Notes: generated by a model not told the origin, from the letters alone. Counted from the first letter of the stretch, positions 1 to 13,110 are shown. The stretch is DNA of 64,000 bases from Physcomitrium patens (GCF_000002425.4 NC_037256.1:17139917-17203916), one strand, 5' to 3'. Made by a program: numbers and translations.

Positions 1-96
1 TTTTTTAGTTTTTTATTTCAGAATATAAACCAAAAAAAAAAAAAAAAAATAAAAAAAAAAACACTTCTTTTTCAAAATATATTACAATTGTGCATG

Positions 97-145
<49 letters not shown>

Positions 146-707
146 TTTTTTATAGTGTAATGCATCAAAATTGACAAACTATATAGGATTATCTTTTTTA
201 TCTAAAATTAATGCAATAAAATATAAATCATTGATATGGTTGCTTGTTTATTTACTTATTTTTTACTTTTGAGTTATCATTTTTTGTAACTTTTTTATAT
301 TACAATCTACTTTTGAAGAATATACATATAAAATTATTAAATTAGATTCTTTAAAAATTAACACATAAATAAATATATTTTATTTTATTATTATAATTTA
401 AAGAAATATATAAAATTATTATTAAAATATATATATAATTATGCATAATTTTAATTTATTATTATTATTATTATATTATATTATATTTTATAGTGATATT
501 ATATCTTACAATAAGTTTTTAAAAAATCAAACAAAAATTATTTGGTTCTTTAATTTTAAAAAAGTATAAGTAAATAAATAAAAATATTAAGAAAATAAAT
601 AATTTCTTATTATCTAATATTAAATAAGATATCAATATTTTTTATTATGAGCTTTAAATTTTATATGTTTTATAATATGTTTTTTATGTATTTTAAAAAT
701 ATGAAAC
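1..707. other. AT-rich intergenic DNA, no gene seen
   Basis: Very AT-rich sequence with A/T runs and a (TA)n microsatellite at about 98-142. No coding or RNA gene is supported. Confidence 0.7.
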
Positions 708-1017
708 TATACCAAAATCTATATTTACTTAGATTTAAAAAGCTAGATAGAAATAAGTAGAAATAAATATAATTAATAATATCTTGAAGAGAATATTTTT
801 AGAAGCTCTATAGAAATAAATTTGATCTTTTATGTGGCACTTACGCAAAAAGCTTATCTTGCAAATTAAACATATATTTTGCAAGTTGGATATGTGTTGG
901 TCTTATAGAATGTCAATATGTAGCTCCTAATTAGATAGTATATATAGAAGAAAGAATGTCTTTTTCACTCTTATCAATGACTTTCTTATTCTTAGTTGTG
1001 TTTCAAGAGTTCTTAGT
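708..1017 (+). repeat. Outer Gypsy LTR, left fragment
   Basis: The sequence matches the U3/R part of the Gypsy LTR family found throughout the window (the TATATA promoter with its neighbouring GTTAGATAG-like block, and the 'cactctt..tcaa' R segment). It is interrupted at 1017 by the start of another element. Its 3' part resumes at about 9304, so this is one old LTR split by a later insertion. The left boundary is approximate. Confidence 0.6.
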
Positions 1018-1497
1018 TGTCACAAACATATATATTTACTTAGATAAGAAATACTAAGCAAAAGATAAAAATATGAAGATTTGATATTATCTTATAACAA
1101 AGTTTTTTAGAAGCTTTTTAGATGTGTATTTGACTTTATACATATTTATAGTTGATTGGTAGATTAGAAACTTAGGCAACAAGGTAGCCATATGTCACAT
1201 GTATAGGTAGCTTGTGATATAAGCTAATGATGTAGCACGCATATAAGAAACTTGTTTTGTAAGTTAAGACATGTATCTTGCAAATTAAACACATAGTAGA
1301 AGTCTTTTAGAATGTTATTATATAGCTCCTAGTTAGATAGTATATATGGAGACAAGAGTGAAGTCTTTTTTATTCTTTTTAATGCTTTTCTAGTCCTTAG
1401 TCTTATTTTAAGACTTTCTAGTCTTCTTGTCTTTGACAATAGCCATACTATTTTAACATTATATCATCTTTGAATGATTCTTTAGTCTTTTCAAGTG
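1018..1497 (+). repeat. 5' LTR of degenerate Gypsy
   Basis: Aligns along its length with the other LTRs of this family, including the TATATA block near 1341-1350 and the 'gacaagagtgaag' segment. The 3' end is probably shortened, because the usual CCTTGACA end is missing and the sequence runs straight into the primer-site-like 'gacaagagtac'. Confidence 0.65.
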
Positions 1498-1734
1498 ACA
1501 AGAGTACTAACTTATTGTTCTTGTTTTATTTTAGAAATGAGTGAATTATTCCACCTCTATTGTTATGTTTTGAAGGTTGTAAATTATCCACTTTTAAATT
1601 AACTTTTAGTTTTCTAAACATTGATTATTTTCTTTAAAGAGAGTGAACTATTCTTCTTTATAGAAATTTTTATTTATTATTAAAGGTTTCAAATTATCCT
1701 CCTCTAATTTGACTTCTAAATTTATTTGAATTGT

Positions 1735-3200
1735 CTATGGAAGGAAAAACTATGGAATCAAAAATAAAACTAGATTTATAGCTATTGCAGATCTTTATAA
1801 GTTTTTCAACACTCTTAGAATTGAAATTTTATGTATTTCTAATGTTAACTATAGAAATATTATTTCTATACCTATGAATGAAGTCAACAATGAAGTTTAG
1901 ACTTTATACCAAAAAGTTGTGCAATTGAAAGGAAGTAGATCAAGTTCATAATTGAATACAAAAAGCCTTGTTTTTACAAGTATAAGAGAAATAAGGATAA
2001 GTATGCCAAAGAAGTTTGATGGAATAAGTTTCAAATCTCTTACTATTCAAGAAAAAACTTGACTTTATCAAGAAGGATTATGCTTAAATTATGGAGAACT
2101 AAAGAAACTGCTCAATATTATCCAAAGAAGCAACATAATCTTAGAGTGAGGAGTATAGTTGCCAAAAAAGATGATATGCAGAGAAATAATTTTTTTTACT
2201 TACAACAAGAATTGTGCAAGTAAAATTTTGCATAATACCTAGTAAAGATTCTATTTTTTTTTCGGATTTCTTACCTTATTTTAAAATAAATTTTTTTTTT
2301 AGAACCAAAAAATCATAAAGTCTTTCTCTTATTAGATTCATGAGCCTTAGCTTGTTTTATAGACAAAGTCTTTTCTAAAAAATAAGAAATGTCTTTGGTT
2401 AAGAAAAATAAACATATGCATGTAAAACTCATAAATGATTGTTTGTTGTTCTCTAGAGACATTATCCATGAAATAATTTCTTTAAATGTAACAATTAAAG
2501 ATTATAATAGATTAATAATATTTAATGTGATTAGATCTCCTTCTAATCTAATTATTATAGAATTATCATGGCCAGAAAAGCATAATCCTCAAATAGACTA
2601 GATTTCTCATAACCTTCATTTTTCTTTTAGTTTAGCTTAATGTTTTGCTAGTTAGGTAGAAACCAATAAGTTCAATACATGCAAACTCTTATTTGTAGGT
2701 TTAAAAGCTTTTATACATGCTACAAAAAAAATGTCAACTTTTGTTATATACGTCATATCTATTTTTGATGGAAAAAAGATTTTAAATAGTATTTCAAGCT
2801 AATATTAAGATTAAGACATTTTTGAAAAGAAGAATATAGATATTCTTATAAAGCATCATCCCTATGACTATTTCATTGATCTTTAAGAAGGCACTTAACT
2901 ACCATTTGAACCAATTTATAGCTTATTACAAAATAAGTTGGTTGCACTTAAGGAATATATTGACAAGAACTTGGCTAAAAACTTCATATGCTATTCCAAA
3001 TCTCTAGCAAAAGCTTCTATCTTATTTTGAAAAAAAAAAAAAAAAAAAAAAAAATAGATCTTTACAAATACGTGTAGATTATTGAGGACTCATTAAGATC
3101 ATCATTAAAAATAAGAATCTTCTATCTTTGAAAAATTGAATCAAAAAAAGATCTATACAAAATAGATCTATAAAGAATATTCAATCTGATATATTATCAA
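1735..3200 (+). pseudogene. Gypsy gag, protease and RT (5' part) remnants
   Basis: Recognisable by alignment with the copy at 61071-63043: a gag start like MESK near 1753, a broken zinc-knuckle block near 2080-2130, a protease block near 2320-2580, and the [11 protein letters not shown] segment of RT near 2940. Stops and deletions are frequent. The RT is cut at about 3205 by a solo LTR and resumes near 3755. Confidence 0.6.
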
Positions 3201-3210
3201 GGAAATGAAT

Positions 3211-3748
3211 CTTAAAAAAAAAAAAAAAAAAAAAAACTCAATACCTTCTTATATCATTCAAAAAGACTAAAAAATCACTCAAAGATGATATAATATTAAA
3301 TTAGAATGGCTATTGCTAAAGACAAGAAAACTAAAAAGTCTTGAAATAAGACTAAGGATTAGAAAGGCATTCACAAGACTGAAGAAGGCTTTAGTCTTGC
3401 TTCCATATATACTCTTAGCTACGAGCTATGTGGCAATGTCTTATAAGACCTCCAAAACGTGTTGAATTTGCAAGATATATATTTTAACTTGCAAGGCAAG
3501 TTTTTTATGTATGCACTACATAGTTAGCTTGTTCTGCAAGCTACTAATATGTGGTTAATTAATTGACTAAGTTTCTAACCTACTAATCAACTACAAAAAT
3601 ATATAAAATCAAAATAGTGTCTTTGAAGCATCTATGAAGCTTCTCTAAAAAATATTAAGAAATAAATCTATTTTTATCTACTTCTATTTAATTATATAGA
3701 TAAATATTAGAATAAATATATATATCCATAACATACATATTATAAAAA
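3211..3748 (-). repeat. Nested solo LTR, reverse orientation
   Basis: The reverse complement of the Gypsy LTR: the plus strand carries the complement of the TATATA/R block near 3390-3420 and of the TGGCCA/AAGCTT-rich U3. It splits the RT of the enclosing element. The RT sequence gaaatgaat stands on both sides (3202-3210 and 3749-3757) and contains the expected 5-bp target-site duplication. Exact ends are blurred by a poly-A run at the left. Confidence 0.65.
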
Positions 3749-3754
3749 GAAATG

Positions 3755-4540
3755 AATGGAAAATTATGTTTCAAACTAAGTATGAGCATTTTGAATATAA
3801 TATCATGCTTTTTGAACTTACAAATGTACTACCTACTTTTCAACATCTAATGAATGATGTCTTTTGTAAGTTTTTGGATGATTTTTTTATGTGTTATCTA
3901 AATAAAATTTTAATCTACTCTAAGGGTACAAAAAAACATGAACTTCATATTTTTTATGTATTACAAGAATTATAAAATACAAGATTATATGCCAAAATAA
4001 AAATATATATATTTTACATTACTCAAATTAACTTCCTAAGATTCATCATTTGAAACAACAATGTTATGATGGATTCTAAGAAGGTTCAAACTATTATAGA
4101 TTAAAAGATCTCAAAAATAATTAGAGATGTATAATATTTTTTGAGATTTAATAATTATTATTAAATTTTCATCAATTTTTATTTTTCAAATTGAAGATCT
4201 TCTTATACATTTGACCTATAAAAACAAGCTTGAGTGGGTCAAAAAATCCAAAATATCTTTTAAAGCCTTAAAAAAATTATTTATTTTTGTACTAAACTTA
4301 TATTACGTTGACTTTTTTAAGACATTTTTTAAGAAAATAGATGCATCAAACTTTGTTATAGATATAATGTTGTCAGAAATGGGAGTAGAATACAAGCTCT
4401 ATCCAATAGCTTTCTATTCTAAGAAATTTTTAGTAGTCGAAATCAATTATAAGATCTATAATAAAGAATTTTTTGTAATTATAGATTCATTTCAAGAATG
4501 GCATCATTATTGACAAGGCCCTTCTAATCCATTCACCATA
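3755..4540 (+). pseudogene. Gypsy RT (3' part) and RNase H remnant
   Basis: The segment at 3766-3975 encodes FEYNIMLFELTN and HLMNDVFCKFLDDFF, with the RT active-site motif changed to YLNK from YLDD. The segment at 4211-4513 encodes the RNase H-like block (IDASNFVIDIMLSEMG, YPIAFYSKKF). Both match the young copy at 45240-46000. It is non-functional because a catalytic aspartate is lost and stops are present. Confidence 0.7.
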
Positions 4541-4789
4541 TATAAATTATAAGAACCTTAAGTATTTTATGTCAAAATATATTTTGAATTATTGTTAAGT
4601 TTGTTGGAGCATGTCTTTATTAAGATTTTATTTCAAGATTACTTATTAATCCAAAAAACAACAAGCTTTGATGAATATTATTTTTAAATATTTTTATCTT
4701 ATATCTAAAGAAGGAAATACATCTTTTGATTAACATAGAATAATTATCTTGAAGCTAGTGCATTTTCATCTTTAAATAATGAAATCAAT

Positions 4790-4945
4790 ATTGATTGCTG
4801 ATTCAACCATTCTTAAGCATGTTTAATTGAGTATGTTTATTGATTTTCTTATTTATAATATTAAGAATAATTCTTTTAAGTTTCATGATACTTCTAAGTT
4901 TAAGTTCAAAAATAATCTATTCTATTTTGAGAAAAAATTAAATAT

Positions 4946-4995
<50 letters not shown>

Positions 4996-5740
4996 TTTTA
5001 GCTTTTCATGACTTTCTAGCACTTAGATATTTTAGATACAATAAGATTTTGGTGGTATCAAATATAAAAGGCAATCAAAAACTTTGTACAATCATGTGAC
5101 ATTTATTCAAAATTAAAAACTTCTCATCATTGACCTTATAGAATTCTTTAGCCATTATCTATTCTAAAATAATTATGGTCTTTTGTTTCTATGGATTTTA
5201 TCATAGATATTTCAATCTCAAGTTCTTATGATTCTATACTTATGATAGTAGATTGTTTTACTAAGATGATATATTTTATATTATATATAAAATCTATCAT
5301 AAAAAAAAAAAATAAATAAAAAAAAAACATCTAAGCTTTTTCTTAATAAAATCTATTGCTATTATGAGTTGTCCAAGGATATTATATTGAATAGACAAAC
5401 TCAATTTGTATTAAGATTTTAAGAAATTCTTTTCAAGATTCTAAAGATAGATATAAAATTATCTTTGGCTTTTTATCCTCAAATCCATGAATAAATATAG
5501 TAAATAAACCAAGTTTTTAAAGTAATATTTGAGGTGTACCATCAACTATCAATAAGATGATTGAACAATTCTTTTGTTAATAACATGGTATATTTTTCTA
5601 TATAAAAAATATATTTCTTTGTTAATTATACTTATCATCTAAAATTTGATGCTTTTGACTTTACAAAAGTTGAAAATCTTGTACCAAAAGATTTAAAAAA
5701 TAATTTTTTTGAGCGACATATAATAATGAAGGTAAAATTA
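4790..5740 (+). pseudogene. Gypsy integrase remnant
   Basis: A run of sequence similar to integrase of the young Gypsy (46330-47250), including the FMISR-to-DFITDLP block near 5200 and the QTDGQTERVNQ block decayed near 5490-5510. A (TA)n expansion at 4953-4992 sits inside it. All frames are broken. Confidence 0.55.
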
Positions 5741-5754
5741 AAAGAAGAATAATA

Positions 5755-7340
5755 AAAGACCAATGGAGATGCCTATCATTGGTTTTCAATTGATCTTTAA
5801 TTGGTCTCTTATTTGTAAACAAATCAATCTAATTCCTTAATGATTACACTTTTTGATGTTGTGTAGAAATACAACCATTAGGTGAAAGAAAAAAAATATA
5901 TTTTATTATAAAAGAGCTTAATTAAAAAAATATATTATAAATATAGATAAAAGATAGGAAGGTAATAAAATCTTTTTTATATTAGAAATTTTTTTTATGG
6001 AATTAAGTTCTACTTACTTTGTATGGCCGTAAATAATGCAAAATAAGATAGACTAGAAAAATAAAAAAATATAAGCATAGGTAGGTAGAAGTTAAGAATT
6101 GATTTTAGCAAATATTACCTCAAGAAAAAAAAAAATAATATGCAAAAAGGACCAATTGCCAACTAAGATCAAAATCAAATTTCAAGGTACTAAACCAATT
6201 ACCTATATCATTTTTGAGATTCTTTGGCAAATCAAATAACATGATTTGAGAGTAGATTAGGTTAAGCTTCTTTAAGAATTAAATTTAAAGAATTTGAGTT
6301 TGTAATGACTTAGTATGATTATTCAAATTCAAGTGGATTGAGGTTTCAAATATTAGAGTTTGAAGGTTTGTGGAAGTTTCTAAGATCTTTAGCAATTTGC
6401 TTATTGGATTTAAATAAAAATTATTTATATATATAATAGATTAGATTTTTAATATTTATGTGAATTTTGAGAAAAATTTAATTATTTAAGCAGGAGATAT
6501 TAGTGCTTGAAGCTTAGTATCAATATTGGAAAAAGAAGACTCTCAACATCTATATGGATTATCTTATATTTCTTTCAATTCATAAGTGCAATTGGTTTCA
6601 TTTTTCTTGTACTTGTTTTTAAATAAAATTTTAAAAAGTATAAATTTTTTGACTTGATATCAATAGTTGATCATTAGTTTTTGAGGTTTAAATTTTTTAT
6701 AGAAATTATAAAGATTTTTTAGGACTTATTTAAGGCTTGATTTTTTTTATTAGGATTTGGTAAAGAATTTGATTAGGATTTTATTAGCATTTTTTTTAGA
6801 ATTTTTTATAGAATTTTATTAAGATTTTTTCAAGAATTTGGTTAGAATTTAGGATTTGCTTAGAATTTCTTTAGGTCTTGATTACAATTTCATCAAGATT
6901 TATTTTAAGATTTGGTTAGGATTTGTTTAGAATTTTATTTAGATTTAAATAAGATTTGGTAAAGATTAGTTTAGAATTTCAATGAGGTTTATTTAGGATT
7001 TGGTTAGGATTGATTTAAGATTTTATTAGGATTTTTTGAAGATTATATTAAGATTTGATTAAGATTAAATTAGGATTTTTATTTTTAATATTTCTTTAAA
7101 ACCTCTTTGATATTGCTTTAGGATTTTTTTATTATATATATATTTTTTAAGGTTAATTTATGATTATTTTATATTTTTTTAAATTTCTTTGACTCTTTTG
7201 GAGTTTAGATAAAGATTGATTAATATTTTAATAATTTAATTTTAGTTTGTTTAGGATTTTATTAGAGTTTTTAGGATCTTCTTATTGCAAGTTCTATTTC
7301 ACATTCCACAACCAAGTGCTTGGTGCATTCTTAAGTAAAC
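5755..7340. repeat. Unclassified insert with degenerate TTAGGATTT-type array
   Basis: The element's integrase homology stops at about 5755 and resumes at about 7345. The young copy has only about 200 bp here, so roughly 1.4 kb is extra. The insert's second half (6715-7110 and 7240-7290) is an irregular array of short units like TTAGGATTTG and TTAGAATTT, also seen at 28510-28690. No terminal repeats or coding capacity were recognised. It may be a decayed non-autonomous element. Confidence 0.45.
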
Positions 7341-7344
7341 TTCA

Positions 7345-8204
7345 TAGAATACAATACTAGAGTCTATAAAGATCTATTTCATATTTCATATATCTCTTTC
7401 TAAGCTATATAAGAAAATGAATATCTTGAAAAGAAGATAAATGCTACTTCCTCTTATAGAAGCAAATAATAATCAAGAGTTCAAGGTAAAAGAAGTCTTT
7501 GACTGAATGCTATACCAAAATAGGTTGAAATATCTTATTCATTGGTATAGATATAATATTAGTGAATATACGTGAGAGCTAATAAAAAATCTTATAAATA
7601 TAACAAAAAAGATTGATACTTTTTATCAACAACATCCATCAAAACTAAAATAAAGAATAATAAAAGAAATTAGATCTATGTAAGATAGTATTTTAACTTT
7701 TATGCTTTTTTATAATTTCTATATATTTGTAGAGTTAAGGAGATGAAAAACCAACAATTAGCAAATTGAACTCAAGAATTATTGTTTACTGACTTATTCA
7801 ATAAAACATTACAATTTTCACAGCCTTCAAGTTGACATAATAGAAATAAATATCCTCAAGAACGACATGCTCTTTTTTGAATAAATGGCAAGATACAATG
7901 CATTTGGTATTAGAACCTTAGAAGAAATTCTTAATGTTTGGTGATTTTATTAGAAATAGAAATAAATCTTAATGATATTCTAAATATTCTATTTGAAGAA
8001 AGTTAAAAAAGCTTCAACAATAATCAAATAATAGAATAGTCTTCATATCTTGATATAGAACACTATTGATAGTTGAGAAGATCTATCAACTATCTTTGAA
8101 GAAAATAAAAATTAGAATACGTAGCAAATACAACTTGCTACATTTTTTACTTCCTTAACATATGATGATTGTTCATTATAGAACTCATCTCTAAAAAGAA
8201 GTAA
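7345..8204 (+). pseudogene. Gypsy integrase C-terminus, chromodomain and post-pol remnant
   Basis: Aligns with 47420-48282 of the young copy. The chromodomain block (YNISEYTW-like) lies near 7545-7590 and the pol end near 7655. A conserved ATG at 7743 starts a post-pol tract that aligns with the young copy up to the polypurine tract just before 8205. All frames carry stops. Confidence 0.6.
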
Positions 8205-9298
8205 TATCATGAATATATATATTTATCTCAATAAAAAAATATGATAGAAGATAAATATAGATAGATTTGATATTATCTTATGGCAAAGCTTTTTAGAAGC
8301 TTTATAGATGCATATTTGACTTTATACATGTTTATAGTTGATTACTAGGTTAAAAACTTAGCCAATAAATAAGCCATCTGTTGCACGTATAGATAGCTTG
8401 TAGTACAAGCTAATGATGTAGTACTCATATAAATTTTTTGTCTTGTAAGTTAAGATATGTGTGTTTCAAATTGGATACATGTTCAAAGTCCTATAGAATA
8501 TTGTGTCACGGACATACTCATGTAAGCTAGTAATTACTTATACAAATAGGTGGAAGTAAGTAAAAGTAGGTAAAAATAAATTAATTCTATAGTATTTAAT
8601 ATGAAAGCTTCCTAGAAGCTTCATAGATACTACTTTGACTTCATAGGTGTCTTTAATTGACTTTTTGGATTAGAAATGTGGTCAACAAGTTGGCCATGTG
8701 CCACACATGTTGTTAGCTTGAAGATCAAGCTAACTATGTGGCCTACACGTAGAAAAACTTGCCTTGTAAGTCAAGGCATGTGTCCTACAAAGTCAACACA
8801 TATAGGAGGTCCTATAGAACGTCGCCACATAGCCCCTAGTTAGATAGTATATATAGAGACAAGAGTGAAGGCTTCTTCACTCTTGTCAACTCCTTTCTTG
8901 CTTCTAGTCTAGTTTCAAGGGTCTCTACTTTTCTTCTCTTTTGGCAATAGCCATTCCAGTTTTTCTTTCAATATACATACTTGTTTATTTATATTTTGTT
9001 ACCTTTCTTCGAGTAAAGGCTCACTTGTCTGAATTTTTTTTTATCGAGTTCTTATCCTTGACATATTGTCACGTTGCTTCTAGTTAGATAGTATACACAA
9101 AGGCAAAAGTGAAGCCTTTTTCACTCTTGTCAATATCTTTTTAATCCTTAGTCTTATTTTAAGACTTTCTAGTCTTCTTGTTTTTGGCAATAGTTATACT
9201 ATTTTAACATTATATCATCTTTAAGTGATTTTCTAGTCTTTTCAAATGATACAAGAGTATATTGAGTTTTTAATTTTCTAAGATTTATGTCCTTGATA
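8205..9298 (+). repeat. 3' LTR of degenerate Gypsy, interrupted
   Basis: Begins TATCATGAAT after an A/G-rich tract and ends CCTTGATA. It is interrupted at 8504-9063 by a younger solo LTR of the same family. Without the insert and its duplicated 5 bp it is about 530 bp, close to the family's 550-560 bp. Confidence 0.65.
8504..9063 (+). repeat. Solo LTR with 5-bp target-site duplication
   Basis: A complete 560-bp LTR from TGTCACGGAC to CCTTGACA, flanked by the identical 5-mer TATTG (8499-8503 and 9064-9068). It carries the family's TATATA box and the 13-bp-stem hairpin just downstream. It inserted into an older LTR of the same family and later lost its internal region, presumably by LTR-LTR recombination. 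Confidence 0.9.
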
Positions 9299-9303
9299 CT
9301 AAT

Positions 9304-9429
9304 CTTCTTATCTTTAGAAATAGCTATTTTAGAATTAATATTATACTAACTTAGAGAAAATATCTATTATATTTGAATGATAGAAGAGTGTATTGATATT
9401 TTGATTGTTTGTGATTTATGTCCTTGATA
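9304..9429 (+). repeat. Outer Gypsy LTR, right fragment
   Basis: A second LTR 3' end (TCTTCTTATCTTTAGAAATAG, ending TTTATGTCCTTGATA) directly follows the end of the previous LTR. It continues the fragment that stopped at 1017, which supports the nesting. Confidence 0.55.
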
Positions 9430-10162
9430 ATAATTTATTTTAAGATACAATTTAAATAAAAAATTATAAAATTTAAATAAATATTAGATATTAGATATTA
9501 AAATAATTAAATATCATAATAATACTTTTGATATAATTTTTATGTATAATGCATTGTATAAAGTTTTTGCTTTGCTAGTAGTTAATACTTTTTGATCTTT
9601 CGGCAAATCAAATTAAGAATCATATAACAAGTTTTATAATTGTATATAAGATTTTATTTCAATGTATAGTATTCAAATTAAATTTATTTTAATATTAATT
9701 TTTTATTTATATTCTAAAATATTAAAATGTAACCTATCAAATTCTAAAATATAGACTACATGAGATTTTTGTAGTATTTGTTGTTTCATTTATGATAATA
9801 TTGAAATAATATGTTTTTTTTTTAAATCTATTATAAAACTGGTAATTTTTTATTGACTTTGAAAAATTAGATATCTTATAGTCATTTATTTTTAATATTT
9901 TCTATAATACTATAAAAATATAAATATGTATCATATTATACTAAATATATATATATATATATAGACATACATACATACATATTTCTTTATCTCCTTCATT
10001 TATATATAAGGAAGATATTTCAAATGAATATGTTTGTTCTAATATGTCCATGACTTTTAAGTTTTTGTTGATTGAGAACTATTACACTACCAATACATAC
10101 ACAAAGTATAAATCTAGTAAAATAAAAAACTAAACTCTCTTCTATGTTGCTGAGAATAAAAA

Positions 10163-10201
<39 letters not shown>

Positions 10202-11520
10202 AATTTGTCTTATTATAATATTTTGGATAAAATTTTGGAATCAGTTTTCTTGATTTTATAAATATTTTTAAATATATTTTTTATTATAAATTAAAATTAT
10301 TAAAAAAACTAAATCAATAAAAACTTCTTTTTATAAATATTATTTATCTAAAAATTTAAAGAATATATAAAATACTTATTAATAGGTATTTATAAATAAA
10401 AATAAAATATATATATAATTATTTGGAGTATGTTTATATATATATATATATATATATGCAAAAATATTATTCTTTAATTTAATTATCCAATATAATTGCT
10501 TGCATAATCATATTTTCAAAATAAATAAATTTACCTACTTTTAGACTTTATTTTGTGTTTTAACTTAAATAATTGTGAATTTGTGATTCTATCATACTCA
10601 AAATATTAGTTCAGTACTATGATTTATTCATATTCTCTCGGTTAAACTAATCTGATTTTATTATAACTAAAATTAATATTCCTTGATAAAAATTAGTTAT
10701 TTTCATGAATCTATAAATCTAAAAATATATATTAACCGAATAATAATTACTTGAACTTGATATAAATTTAAAATTTATATGATTTAGTTAAAATAAATAT
10801 TTTTGAGCATTTATGTTTTTAGCTATTTCAGTTTCCAAAGCAATTGCAATATATCATCTTTAAAATATAATTTAATTCAATTTAATCTAAAAAAATAAAC
10901 TAATTTTTATATAAGATATTTATAAAATGATATTATTATAAAATATTTTTGACTTTTGCTTCTAAAATACACAATATTTTAAAGATGAGTTAAATTTTAA
11001 TTATCATTTAGATGTACTTTAGGGTTTGAATTTTTATTATTATGATATAAAAATCAAATCTAAAAAAAATAGAACATTCTTCTATATAATTGACCATGCA
11101 TGTTTTATAAGAAACAAATTTAAATTCTTATTAAATATTATTTTTTACTTTTATAAAAACACAAATATTAATAATAATAAGAAAAAAAATTGAGTGATTC
11201 AAATTGTTATCTACAATTATGAGTATTTTTACCTAGAAAAAGAATCTATATATACAAATATATATAGAGCTTATAATATATATACATATATAGAAATTAT
11301 ATAATATAATAAACTATAATAAATTATATTATAATGTAAATATATATGTAGAACTTATAATATAAGAAGAATAATATAGTTATAAGGTTTTAAAATATCA
11401 TAAATGAATCATTTACAAAAATTTACATGAATTCAAATACCTTCATTAGGTTTTAAAATTACAATTTGATTTCTGTTTATTGTTATTTATTTATTTATTT
11501 TTGTTATGCATTGTAATTTT
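9430..11520. other. AT-rich DNA, nothing recognised
   Basis: AT-rich with (TA)n tracts at about 9947-9961, 10166-10198 and 10436-10457. No gene or clear transposon remnant was seen. Confidence 0.6.
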
Positions 11521-13110
11521 TAATATGTTCCAAATCCAATGTCAAGTTAAATTCCTCTACCACCACCTCTTAAAAGAAATTGGCATAGATTTTTCTTGAA
11601 ACATCCCCAAGTAAGGAAGAAGGGAAGGACAGATAGAAAGATAGATAGCGGGAAGGAAGTTATGAGTTTCTCTTTTTCTTTTTCGCTTTCTCTCTCTCTT
11701 TCTCCATGAATGTGTGTTGTTTCCATGCGCCATACCCGATTGCACTTCCCTTCTCGTGCTCCTCATCCTTGTCGTCCTTCTTTCACGATGCTACGTTCGG
11801 CGAATTGCCATACCGTTGCAATGCAATAACATGCGCTGCACAGCAGTAAAAGTGCCCGAAGAGGAAGGCTACAGCGGTGGTGTTCTTCGTTGGGAAGGGG
11901 GAGCTCGGTGGCGTCGACAACAAACGGGCTCTGCTGCGGACAAGAATGCTAGACGCTGCTTTGTCCGGCCTTGGACGGATAGAGACGGCGGGAGACGAGG
12001 GGACATATGTCAGATTCTTGACAACCACAGAAGCCTCCTCACATGCTGGCTAAGTTACGCTTCTGTTGTTGGCAGTGACAATACTCGTTAGACAGAAACC
12101 GAGGGAAGAGCGCAATAATATCTGTCTGTTGTGGATCACCTCCTCTCGCGCCATCAGAATGTCAAGAATGCTAGACGCTGCTTTGTCCGTGCACGATTCT
12201 TAGCCCTCGTTTGATGGCACGGAGCTAAAGCGCCGCATAAAGGCGCCCGCAGAGTCGAGTAAAGAAAGCCGCGACGCTTTTTATGAAAAGGCCCCCGCTA
12301 CTGGAAAATGATGAGATATATTCTCCCTGCCACACTAGCCTGTTGCATCGTCCTCCTGGCGTCGCTGCTCCTAACTGTTGCCTTTTACTGAGTCTAGAAT
12401 TTCTAAAAAGAAACAATTCCTATGCTCGGCACATTTTCAATGCTCCACTTTTCGGGAGTTTAGAAAAAACAGATGATCAAACTTCGCCACAGGGGAGGTA
12501 AAATCCTCTGAAAGACGCTACAAAGAATGGGTGTAATTACCTCCTTCCTGTCCAGCAGTACTTTGCATCAGCCTTTTGCGATGTCCTGTATGCAACGGGC
12601 TACCGATATCTAATTTTGTTTTAAGACAAAGGGAAAAAGAGGAAGACGAAGACCAATCAAAAGAAGAAAGCTGAGTAAGAATCCAATTAAGTAGTCCTCC
12701 TTTATGATAGCGGAAAGTTACTATATTACGAATGATTGCTCGAGTTGCAGACACCGGATTCGTTTTCGACGTTGCTTTTTCATGTGGTGGTGGTGATGGC
12801 GTTGATGTGTCTGTGAAGCAGGCTTGCGTTGCGTTGTATTACCTTGAATGTGGCCTTGCCGGTACTCTTCTCCGCCTTCCCTTCCATAAAGCACTCTCGC
12901 TTTGTGCGGTGTGGCCTCCTTCCCTCCACTCGTTGCCGTTTGCTGTCCCTGCTTCCCTTTCTTTTCTTCACTTGCTTCAATTCTTCCTCTAACTCATCCA
13001 TCTCCTTTATATCTTACACAACTCATTCATCTTCATTCTTCTGGACACGATGCGTCTGGATACATTTGAGAAAAATAATTCTTGCGACGCTCTTCGTCTT
13101 GCTCAACTAA
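11521..13110. other. GC-richer island without a convincing gene
   Basis: Base composition rises sharply and pyrimidine tracts occur (11660-11705, 12940-12990), as in moss promoters and 5' leaders. Open frames of 60-125 codons overlap on both strands and none shows a family motif. A 27-bp exact direct repeat lies at 11941-11967 and 12163-12189. It may be a promoter/leader region, a non-coding RNA locus or a dead gene. Confidence 0.4.

Larger units (their letters stand above)
1018..9298 (+). mobile_element. Degenerate full-length Gypsy retrotransposon (chromovirus), nested
   Basis: A 5' LTR begins at 1018 (TGTCACAAAC) and a 3' LTR ends at 9298 (CCTTGATA). Between them lie gag, protease, RT, RNase H, integrase and chromodomain remnants in the order seen in the better-preserved copy at 42462-48834. 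Every reading frame is broken. The left flank TTAGT and right flank CTAAT look like a decayed 5-bp target-site duplication. A reverse solo LTR (about 3211-3748), an unclassified insert (about 5755-7340) and a forward solo LTR (8504-9063) lie inside it. The element is old, since divergence from the young copy is large and stops are frequent. Confidence 0.75.

Noticed and set aside
6715-7290. TTAGG-containing array as an interstitial telomere
   Set aside because: Units are irregular and centred on TTAGGATTT, not the plant TTTAGGG repeat.
11946-11965. 15-bp match (CTAGACGCTGCTTTG) between the GC island and the Gypsy LTR
   Set aside because: No similarity extends on either side; likely coincidence.
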